Positions 41,469 to 47,539 of a stretch of DNA of 64,000 nt are shown here, piece after piece. A program made the position numbers and the translations under genes. Position 1 is the first letter of the stretch; each line of letters begins with the position of its first letter. The notes below the pieces were generated by a model. That model saw nothing but the letters and a program-made list of their open reading frames with translations. It made no database searches and had not been told where the DNA came from. Origin of the DNA: Streptomyces thermolilacinus SPC6 (GTDB lineage Bacteria > Actinomycetota > Actinomycetes > Streptomycetales > Streptomycetaceae); assembly GCF_000478605.2 (NCBI RefSeq), contig NZ_ASHX02000001.1, positions 4,789,001 through 4,853,000 of the forward strand. Reading direction: 5' to 3'.

Positions 41469-41963
41469 ATGATCCCCTCCGCGATACGCCCCGCGCGGCC
41501 CGGTGACGCCGAAGCGCTCAGCCTGCTCGACCACACGACCTGGTCCACGCTGCACGCCGTGGCGCCGCGCCCGGAGCCGCCGTTCGACCCGTTCTTCGAC
41601 GCCGACCACCACCCGGAGGACTACCTCGTCGCGGACCTCGGCGAAGGACCCGTGGGCTACATCCGCCTCGGCTTCCCCACCCGCCTCGCCTGCAACCGCC
41701 ATGTGCGGCAGATACAGGGCCTGGTCGTCGCCGAATCCGTACGGGGCCGGGGCATCGCCCGCGCCCTGCTGCGCGCCGCCTGCGACGAGGCCCGCCGCCG
41801 GGGCGCCACCCGGATCACCCTGCGGGTCCTCGGGCACAACACGCCCGCGCGCGCCCTGTACGCGTCGGAGGGATTCGCCGTCGAGGGCGTCCTGCCGGGG
41901 GAGTTCCTGCTCGACGGGGCGTACGTGGACGACGTGTTCATGGGCCGGTCGCTCAACGCCTGA
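41469..41963 (+). CDS. GNAT-family N-acetyltransferase
   Basis: 164 residues. The acetyl-CoA-binding motif A is complete (IQGLVVAESVRGRGIARALL, with the R/Q-x-x-G-x-G/A loop VRGRGIA). It is followed by the motif B strand (RITLRVLGHNTPARALYASEGF). The N-terminus (IRPARPGDAEALSLLDHTTW) is the usual GNAT start. The acceptor is unknown; the sequence is closest to the general protein or small-amine acetyltransferases. ATG at 41469, divergent to the TIGR01777 gene, followed by a strong hairpin. Confidence 0.9.
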   Translation: MIPSAIRPARPGDAEALSLLDHTTWSTLHAVAPRPEPPFDPFFDADHHPEDYLVADLGEGPVGYIRLGFPTRLACNRHVRQIQGLVVAESVRGRGIARALLRAACDEARRRGATRITLRVLGHNTPARALYASEGFAVEGVLPGEFLLDGAYVDDVFMGRSLNA

Positions 41964-41994
41964 CGGTGCGGCGGACGTGGTCCGCCGCACCGTC
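41962..41994 (+). terminator. Terminator of the GNAT gene
   Basis: GACGGTGCGGCGGA (41962-41975) pairs perfectly with TCCGCCGCACCGTC (41981-41994), 5-nt loop, overlapping the stop codon. Its ACGGTGCGGC core recurs in the hairpin at 44727-44762. Confidence 0.85.
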
Positions 41995-42093
41995 GGGCGC
42001 GCGCTCAGGCCGGCAGCGGCCCGTGGAGTCCGGAAAACGCTCCGGCAGGCCTCCCGGAGGTCTCCGGAAGGGTCCGGACGGGCTCAGGAAGGG

Positions 42094-43269
42094 TCAGAAC
42101 TTGCCGTAGCGGCCCGTCAGGTCGGCCTCGGCGCAGGCGATCGAGCCGATCAGGCACGAGGCGCTGGCGTACTTGCGGGTGTAGACGTTGGTGACCTTGC
42201 CGCCGTCGTAGATGTAGATGTGGTGGTTGGGCATCAGGCGGTGCTTGCCGGAGCGGATGGTGTAGTTGCCGCTCTTGGTCAGGTTCATGGTGAGGGCGCC
42301 GTTGATGGCTCCCTTGACGCTTCCCAGGCCCTTGCAGAACGGGTTGGTGGCGTGCAGGGACATCCGCACGTCCACGTAGTTGCTGCCGGAGCCGAGCTTC
42401 TTCACCGACATGTGCTTGTCCGTGGCGGTCTTGGTGGCGACCTTCTTGCCGGTGCTCTTCACGTAGACGTTGGTGGCGCGGACGCTCTTGTTGCCCGTCA
42501 CCTTCTTGTTGCTCCAGGTGACCGTGGCGTGCAGGGCGGTGCGGTACTTGTCCGACTTCCAGTCGAAGTTGCTGCGGCCGTCGCCGCCGAACTGGAACTT
42601 CTTGCCGTAGTCGCAGCCCGCCGTGGGCGCGTCGATCTTCTTCTGCGGGATGAAGGTGATCCAGGAGAGGGTGGACGTGCTGGCGACACCCGCGGCGGAC
42701 GCCCGGGAGACCGCCTGCTGCCGCAGTGCCGTCAGCGAACCGGAGGCCGGTACGGAGACCTTGACGCCCCACAGCCGGGCCTGCGGGTGGCCGCCCTCGG
42801 GCAGAACCGGCGCCACCTGGTAGTGGTGGTCGGCGCCGGACGTGACGTTCGTGTCGCGGAAGGACGTGACCCCCGGCGCCAGCCGCGCGATGTCCCGGCC
42901 GTCGCGGCTGACCACGTAACGCGCGTCCTTGGCGTACCCGTTCCACGACAGGTCCACGAAGGATTTCCCGGCCGCGGCGCTGATGCCCTCGCGGGCCGAG
43001 GAGCGGTCCACGACGGCGGTCTCGCCGGAGGCCGTCCGCATCACGCCGAACCCCTGCGCCGCCAGCATCCTGCCCTGGGCGCTGGTCGCGCTGACGCCGG
43101 TGACGTCCTTCACCTGGCTGGAGGTGAGGGCGGATATGGAGAACGCCGCGCCGACCGGCTTCGGGACGGGGACGGGGTGGGGCGCGGCGGACGCCTGGAC
43201 CCCCGCGGCGCAGAGGGTGAGCGGGGCCAGGGAGAGCGCTGCGACCTTGGCGTAACGGGAAAGCTGCAT
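42094..43269 (-). CDS. Secreted protein with fibronectin type III-like domain and Lys-rich beta C-terminus
   Basis: 391 residues. A signal peptide (YAKVAALSLAPLTLCAAGVQASA) with cleavage near residue 28 directs export. An Fn3-like domain follows (SFVDLSWNGYAKDARYVVSRDG to DHHYQVAPVL). The C-terminal 200 residues are Lys/Ser/Thr-rich and beta-strand-prone, with four Cys (AGCDYG, PFCKGL, ASCLIG, IACAEA) likely to form two disulfides. The family is present in streptomycetes but I cannot name it. The ATG at 43269 is set by the signal peptide and a GAGGAA ribosome site. Its lower GC and Lys-rich codons differ from neighbouring genes. Confidence 0.78.
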   Translation of the reverse strand: MQLSRYAKVAALSLAPLTLCAAGVQASAAPHPVPVPKPVGAAFSISALTSSQVKDVTGVSATSAQGRMLAAQGFGVMRTASGETAVVDRSSAREGISAAAGKSFVDLSWNGYAKDARYVVSRDGRDIARLAPGVTSFRDTNVTSGADHHYQVAPVLPEGGHPQARLWGVKVSVPASGSLTALRQQAVSRASAAGVASTSTLSWITFIPQKKIDAPTAGCDYGKKFQFGGDGRSNFDWKSDKYRTALHATVTWSNKKVTGNKSVRATNVYVKSTGKKVATKTATDKHMSVKKLGSGSNYVDVRMSLHATNPFCKGLGSVKGAINGALTMNLTKSGNYTIRSGKHRLMPNHHIYIYDGGKVTNVYTRKYASASCLIGSIACAEADLTGRYGKF

Positions 43270-43535
43270 GCGGTTCCTCTTTCGTCCTGCTGGGGGGACG
43301 CGGGCAGGCGCGGTCCTGTCCGCATCACCTGACGGGTGGCTCCACCGGGCGCGTGGCGGGGTCGCGGCCGCACCGGCTGCGGCGGTCGGTCCGCACGGTG
43401 TCGGCCGAGGGCGGACGAGGACGTCGCGAGCCGCGCCCCTTCGGCGTCCGAAGGGGGGCTCACACCGCCGTCGCCCCGGCGTGTGGTGCGTCAACGAGCT
43501 TAGGAACCGCGGGGGTTGCCGCGTCAGTGTCTCTT

Positions 43536-43600
43536 GGGGCAGTGACCTGGCGGGCAGTGCCCGGGTGGGCAGTGCCCGAAGGGGCAATGTCCGAGGGGCG
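43536..43600. repeat. Imperfect 16-bp tandem repeat
   Basis: Four units share GCAGTG(A/C)CC or GCAATGTCC followed by a G-rich spacer, at intervals of about 16-17 bp. The last unit is the most diverged. Regular spacing near one and a half helical turns is compatible with protein binding or with simple slippage. Confidence 0.5.
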
Positions 43601-43648
43601 CCAATCTCCGAAGGGGTGACGCCCTTCGCCGCTACGCAGGAATGACAA

Positions 43649-43676
43649 GAACCCCCACGGGGTGGTGTGGGGGTTC
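43649..43676. terminator. Hairpin upstream of the small membrane protein gene's stop
   Basis: GAACCCCCAC (43649-43658) and GTGGGGGTTC (43667-43676) are perfectly complementary with an 8-nt loop. It lies about 125 nt after the small membrane protein stop on the minus strand. Confidence 0.5.
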
Positions 43677-43704
43677 GAAGGGGCGAGGCAGAGGGCGGTG
43701 GGAC

Positions 43705-43736
43705 GCTTCCGGCCGTACGCGCTTCCGGCCGTACGC
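43705..43736. repeat. Perfect 16-bp direct repeat
   Basis: GCTTCCGGCCGTACGC occurs twice head to tail (43705-43720, 43721-43736), followed by three overlapping GGCGCCG units. It lies downstream of the small membrane protein gene. Confidence 0.6.
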
Positions 43737-43799
43737 GCTCCCGGCGCCGGGCGCCGGGCGCCGGGAGCCGGCAAAGGCGCCCGCGCCGGGGCGAGTCGG

Positions 43800-44060
43800 T
43801 CAGATGCCCAGGGCGCCGACGAGGAAGACCGGGTAGAGCACGCTCAGCGCGCCGGTGGTGAGGCCGATGGCGCACTGGCCCCGGTTGAGCCCGCGGGCCA
43901 GGCCGAGGAGCGCGAAGGTCACGGCGAGGCTGCCGAACAGGAACGGGATCGCGATCCCGAGGAAACCGGCGAACACGGCGGTGATCAGGGCGAGGACGCC
44001 GAGGAGGAGCGAGACGGGCCCGTAGAGAGTCGCGGGGCTGTCCGCGGAACCGGTCGTCAT
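43800..44060 (-). CDS. Small membrane protein (DUF4190-like)
   Basis: 86 residues. Two long hydrophobic stretches (YGPVSLLLGVLALITAVFAGFLGIAIPFLFGSLAVTFALLGLA, in part, and QCAIGLTTGALSVLYPVFLVGALG) suggest three transmembrane helices. The pattern resembles DUF4190-type proteins, of unknown function. The ATG at 44060 follows GAGGAGCTCGAC. Longer starts at 44123 or 44126 would add a polar N-terminus with rare codons (AGA, CGA), so they are less likely. It ends close to the repeat region described above. Confidence 0.72.
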   Translation of the reverse strand: MTTGSADSPATLYGPVSLLLGVLALITAVFAGFLGIAIPFLFGSLAVTFALLGLARGLNRGQCAIGLTTGALSVLYPVFLVGALGI

Positions 44061-44200
44061 GTCGAGCTCCTCGCTTCTGTGGTCGGTCTCTTCGGCTCGG
44101 GAGCGGGTCTCCTGGATCTCCATCATGGCACTCCCGGACGCACCGCCGCGGCCGGACCTCGGCGCGCGGCGGGCTGTGAGGCCAAGCTCACACGCGAAGG

Positions 44201-44233
44201 CCGCGCCCGCCCTGGGTCAGGGGGCGGGCGCGG
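44201..44233 (-). terminator. Terminator of the LuxR-type gene
   Basis: CCGCGCCCGCCC (44201-44212) pairs with GGGGCGGGCGCGG (44221-44233), 8 nt after the stop of the LuxR-type gene on the minus strand. Confidence 0.7.
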
Positions 44234-44240
44234 CCCGGTG

Positions 44241-44588
44241 TCACGCGGCGAACGCGCTCAGGGCGCCGGGTGGCGCGACGGAATGCCGGCCAGGACAGGA
44301 GGGATCGACGCAGAGGTCGTCGTGGGACAGCGCGGACAGCACGGAGACCTGGAGCCGCGTCTCGCGCTCCAGTTTCTCCGCTATGCGGGCGATGTGCGCC
44401 TTGACGGTGCGCTCCGCGATGCCGAGCTCACTCGCCAGCCGGCGGTTGCCCAGTCCGGTGCCCAGGAGGAGCAGGACCTCCCTCTCCCGATACGTCAGTT
44501 CTCCGAGCCTGTCGGTTCCGTACACAGGGATCGTGCCGGTTCGCCGGTAGGCGCAGGCCGTCCCTGTCCCCTCGGACCGTGCGGACAT
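44241..44588 (-). CDS. Stand-alone LuxR-type helix-turn-helix regulator
   Basis: 115 residues, little more than the LuxR/GerE DNA-binding domain (residues 29-95: LGELTYREREVLLLLGTGLG, then NRRLASELGIAERTVKAHIARI). There is no response-regulator receiver or ATPase domain. It resembles the short regulators that sit downstream of developmental or secondary-metabolism genes in Streptomyces. Two Cys in the tail (DDLCVDPSCPGRH) could bind a metal. The ATG at 44588 follows AAGGACCAGC. Target and signal are unknown. Confidence 0.88.
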   Translation of the reverse strand: MSARSEGTGTACAYRRTGTIPVYGTDRLGELTYREREVLLLLGTGLGNRRLASELGIAERTVKAHIARIAEKLERETRLQVSVLSALSHDDLCVDPSCPGRHSVAPPGALSAFAA

Positions 44589-44726
44589 GCTGGTCCTTTC
44601 TGACGCCGCTGTTCCCAGCAGAGCCCCGTGCCCCGGGTGCGGCGGCGATCATGACCCAACGTAACCCAAAGGACTGACAGGGGCACGCCACATAAGCGGC
44701 TGCCGGCTGCCGCCCGCGAGGCGCCG

Positions 44727-44762
44727 GACGGTGCGGCACCGGCCCGGCGGGGCCGCACCGTC
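44727..44762 (-). terminator. Terminator of the DUF4240 gene
   Basis: GACGGTGCGGC (44727-44737) pairs with GCCGCACCGTC (44752-44762), about 55 nt after the DUF4240 stop on the minus strand. Confidence 0.6.
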
Positions 44763-44815
44763 GGGCGTCGGCCCCGGGCGGCCGTCAGGCGGCCGCGCCG
44801 GGGCGTCGGCGCTCC

Positions 44816-45334
44816 CTAGCCGCCGAAGCGGTCCCACAGGCGGGGCAGGCGCTCCGCGAGGGCCGTGTCGTCGTCCACGTCGAGCGGGTCGCCCACCGGT
44901 TCGGGCGGCGGCGGGGCGAGGCCCAGGTCCGGTGTCTCCACGCCGGTGAGCGCCTCGTACGCCTCGTCCGCCGCGAAGCCGATCTCCTCGCCGTCCCCGT
45001 CCACCGCCGGGTCGAAGTCCTCCAGCAGCTCCGCGAGCGCCTCCGGGTCGTGCACGGCGCCCTCGAACACCTCCCGGCCCTGGCCGATCAGCCAGCACCG
45101 GAAGTAGTCGAACGCCACGTCGGACGCGCCGCCCAGGAGGATCGCCGCGGCGGCCCGCAGGTCCCACGTGTCGGCGCGGTTGTAGCGGGCCTCGAAGTGG
45201 CGGGCGAAGTCGAGGACGGCGTCGGGGTCGAGTTGCGCCAGCCGCTCCACGAGCAGCTCGGCGTGGTCGTCGGGGTCGCCCTCCGCCGCCTCGCGGGTCG
45301 AGTCGACCAGCTCCCAGAACTCCGTCTCGTCCAT
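44816..45334 (-). CDS. DUF4240 domain protein
   Basis: 172 residues. The first 140 residues show the DUF4240 pattern (MDETEFWELVDSTREAA, LDFARHFEARYNRADTWDL, FDYFRCWLIGQGREVFE and EIGFAADEAYEALTG). The last 30 residues are Pro/Asp-rich (PPPPEPVGDPLDVDDD). The family is common in actinobacteria and myxobacteria and has no known activity; some members are antitoxin-like or immunity-like. The start at 45334 coincides with the conserved Met of MDETEFW. It is divergent from the SDR gene, with a 13-bp tandem repeat in the gap. Confidence 0.85.
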   Translation of the reverse strand: MDETEFWELVDSTREAAEGDPDDHAELLVERLAQLDPDAVLDFARHFEARYNRADTWDLRAAAAILLGGASDVAFDYFRCWLIGQGREVFEGAVHDPEALAELLEDFDPAVDGDGEEIGFAADEAYEALTGVETPDLGLAPPPPEPVGDPLDVDDDTALAERLPRLWDRFGG

Positions 45335-45397
45335 CACGGGACCAGCATCCGGTGTCACGGGGCACGGCGCACGCGGAGAACCCGCCGGAAACGACAC

Positions 45398-45436
45398 GGG
45401 GAACCGGACAGGGGAACCGGACAGGGAAACCGGACA
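45398..45436. repeat. Three 13-bp tandem repeats between DUF4240 and SDR genes
   Basis: GGGGAACCGGACA occurs at 45398-45410 and 45411-45423, and as GGGAAACCGGACA at 45424-45436. They lie in the 135-bp divergent intergenic region, about 35 bp before the SDR start. Confidence 0.75.
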
Positions 45437-45469
45437 GAGGGTGTCGCCTTTGAGTGTCACGGTCGTCCC

Positions 45470-46417
45470 ATGACGACGAACACCACCACCCAGCAGGAGA
45501 ACCGCCCGCTCGCCGGTACCGTCGCCCTCGTCGCGGGCGCCACGCGGGGCGCGGGCCGCGCCATCGCCGTGCAGCTCGGCGCCGCGGGGGCCACCGTGTA
45601 CGCCACCGGGCGGACCACCCGCGACCGCGTCAGCGAGGTCGGCCGGGCCGGCGAGACGATCGAGGAGACCGCCGAGCTGGTCACCGCGGCGGGCGGCCGG
45701 GGCGTCGCCGTGCCGACCGACCACCTCGTACCGGAGCAGGTGCGCGCGCTGGTCGCCCGGATCGACGCGGAGCAGGGCCGCCTCGACGTCCTCGTCAACA
45801 GCTGCTGGGGCGGCGACCACCTCCTCGTACCGACCTGGGACGCCAAGATGTGGGACATCGACCTCGACAAGGGCCTGCGCATGCTGGACCTCGGCGTCCG
45901 TACGCACGTCATCACCAGCAGCCTCGCCCTGCCGCTGCTGACGCGCCGCCCCGGCGGGCTCGTCGTGGAGATGACGGACGGCACCGCCGAGTACAACAAG
46001 CGCTTCCGGGAGCAGTTCTACTTCGACCTGGCGAAGACCGCGCCCCTGCGCATGGCGTTCGGCCTGGCGCACGACCTGAAGGACGTCGGCGGCACGGCCG
46101 TGGCCCTCACCCCCGGTTTCCTGCGCTCCGAGGAGATGCTCGACCACTTCGGCGTACGGGAGGAGAACTGGCGCGACGCCTGCGCCCAGGAGCCGCACTT
46201 CGCCATCGCCGAGTCGCCCGTGTACGTCGGCCGGGCCGTCGCCGCGCTCGCCGCCGACCCGGAGCGGAACCGCTGGAGCGGTCAGTCCCTCAACAGCGGG
46301 CAGCTCGCCCAGGAGTACGGGTTCACCGACGCCGACGGGTCGCGGCCGGACGCCTGGGGGTACTTCCGGGACGTGGTCCACGGCGGCAAGGACGCCACGG
46401 CCGACGACTACCGCTGA
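45470..46417 (+). CDS. Short-chain dehydrogenase/reductase
   Basis: 315 residues. The NAD(P)-binding motif VALVAGATRGAGRAIAVQLG is complete, followed by LDVLVNSCWGGD, and a catalytic region (EMTDGTAEYNKRFREQFYF) in which the Tyr-Lys pair differs from the classic YxxxK order; EFYF-type atypical SDRs of this sort are known. NADP preference is suggested by TGRTTRDR after the second strand. It is convergent with the WYL regulator, a pairing seen in other actinobacteria, so that regulator may control it. ATG at 45470 with a weak ribosome site. Confidence 0.88.
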   Translation: MTTNTTTQQENRPLAGTVALVAGATRGAGRAIAVQLGAAGATVYATGRTTRDRVSEVGRAGETIEETAELVTAAGGRGVAVPTDHLVPEQVRALVARIDAEQGRLDVLVNSCWGGDHLLVPTWDAKMWDIDLDKGLRMLDLGVRTHVITSSLALPLLTRRPGGLVVEMTDGTAEYNKRFREQFYFDLAKTAPLRMAFGLAHDLKDVGGTAVALTPGFLRSEEMLDHFGVREENWRDACAQEPHFAIAESPVYVGRAVAALAADPERNRWSGQSLNSGQLAQEYGFTDADGSRPDAWGYFRDVVHGGKDATADDYR

Positions 46418-46461
46418 GCCCGGCGCGTTCGTACCGCTCCCACGGCCCGTACAGCCGGGGT

Positions 46462-47430
46462 CTACGGCTCGTACAGCCGGGCCATCCGCGCCGCCGCCCG
46501 CGCGAACCGCTCGCGCAGCGTGAGCGGCTCCAGGACCTCGGCCTCCGGGCCAAGCCCCAGCAGCTGCCCGAACGCCACCTCCTCGGACTCCACCGGCAGG
46601 GTGACCGTCACCCGTCCGGCGGAGTCCGGGGGACCGGCCGTCTCCAGCGCCTCCAGCGCCGCCGCCCGGTCCGTGACGTACGGCAGGCCCCGCGCCCCCG
46701 CCTCCGTCAGCCGCACCACGACCGCCGTGCGCAGCAGCGACCGCGCGAACTGGGCGGCCCGCTCCTCCCAGAACCCCGGCAGGTCGAACGCCTCGTCCCG
46801 GTCGAACCGCTCCTCTCGCGGCTCGACCCGCGTGAACCGGTCCACCCGGTACACCCGCACCGCGTCCCCGGCCCGCGCGCACAGGTACCAGACGCCCGCC
46901 TTCAGCACGAGCCCGTACGGGGCGAGCTCCCGCTCCACCTCGCGCTCGTCCCGCCGGTACGTGGCGTCCACCAGCCGGTCGTCCCACACGGCCCGCGCGA
47001 TCACCGGCAGCAGCTCGGGCGTGTCGGGCTCCTGGTACCAGCCGGGCGCGTCCAGGTGGAACCGCTGCGCCGCCGACTCCGACGCGTCCCGCAGCGAGGG
47101 CAGCAGCGCCGCCGACACCTTCAGCCGGGCCGCCGACGCCGCGTCGTCCAGGCCCATCTCGCGCAGCGCGCCCGGTACGCCCGACAGGAACAGCGCCTCG
47201 GCCTCGCTGCGGGCCAGCCCGGTCAGCCGTGTCCGGTAGCCGCCGACGAGGCGGTACCCGCCGCCGCGCCCCCGGTCCGCGTACACCGGGACGCCCGCCT
47301 CGGACAGCGCCAGCGCGTCCCGGGTCACGGTCCGCTCCGACACCTCCAGCTCCCGGGCCAGCTCGGCGGCGGTCATGGACGGGCGGGACTGGAGCAACAG
47401 CACCATCTTGATCAGACGAGCGGCACGCAT
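46462..47430 (-). CDS. HTH and WYL domain transcriptional regulator
   Basis: 322 residues. An N-terminal HTH_11 domain (LLLQSRPSMTAAELARELEVSERTVTRDALAL, in part) is followed by the WYL ligand-sensing domain (DEREVERELAPYGLVLKAGVWYLCARAG; the W-Y-L of the name is present as VWYLCA) and a C-terminal WCX-like extension. This architecture (YafY/DeoR-like) is typical of repressors that respond to small ligands, often nucleic-acid fragments. It is tail to tail with the SDR gene. ATG at 47430, preceded by a hairpin that ends aceE transcription. Confidence 0.9.
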   Translation of the reverse strand: MRAARLIKMVLLLQSRPSMTAAELARELEVSERTVTRDALALSEAGVPVYADRGRGGGYRLVGGYRTRLTGLARSEAEALFLSGVPGALREMGLDDAASAARLKVSAALLPSLRDASESAAQRFHLDAPGWYQEPDTPELLPVIARAVWDDRLVDATYRRDEREVERELAPYGLVLKAGVWYLCARAGDAVRVYRVDRFTRVEPREERFDRDEAFDLPGFWEERAAQFARSLLRTAVVVRLTEAGARGLPYVTDRAAALEALETAGPPDSAGRVTVTLPVESEEVAFGQLLGLGPEAEVLEPLTLRERFARAAARMARLYEP

Positions 47431-47480
47431 CCGGCCATCATGCCCCGGCCCCCGGGCCGGGACGGCACCCGGATACGGCC

Positions 47481-47519
47481 GTGCCCCCGGTCGCCGCGCG
47501 GGGCGGCGACCGGGGGCAC
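47481..47519 (-). terminator. Terminator of aceE
   Basis: GTGCCCCCGGTCGCCG (47481-47496) pairs with CGGCGACCGGGGGCAC (47504-47519), 7-nt loop, 20 nt after the aceE stop. Confidence 0.9.
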
Positions 47520-47539
47520 GAGACGCGGAACGGGGGCCC

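Larger units (their letters stand above)
43270..43799. other. Intergenic region with 16-bp repeats
   Basis: About 530 bases with no convincing gene. It must carry the promoter of the secreted-protein gene. It holds four imperfect units with a core like GCAGTGCCC at about 16-bp spacing (43536-43600), a perfect hairpin GAACCCCCAC/GTGGGGGTTC (43649-43676) and two exact copies of GCTTCCGGCCGTACGC (43705-43720, 43721-43736). Confidence 0.6.
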
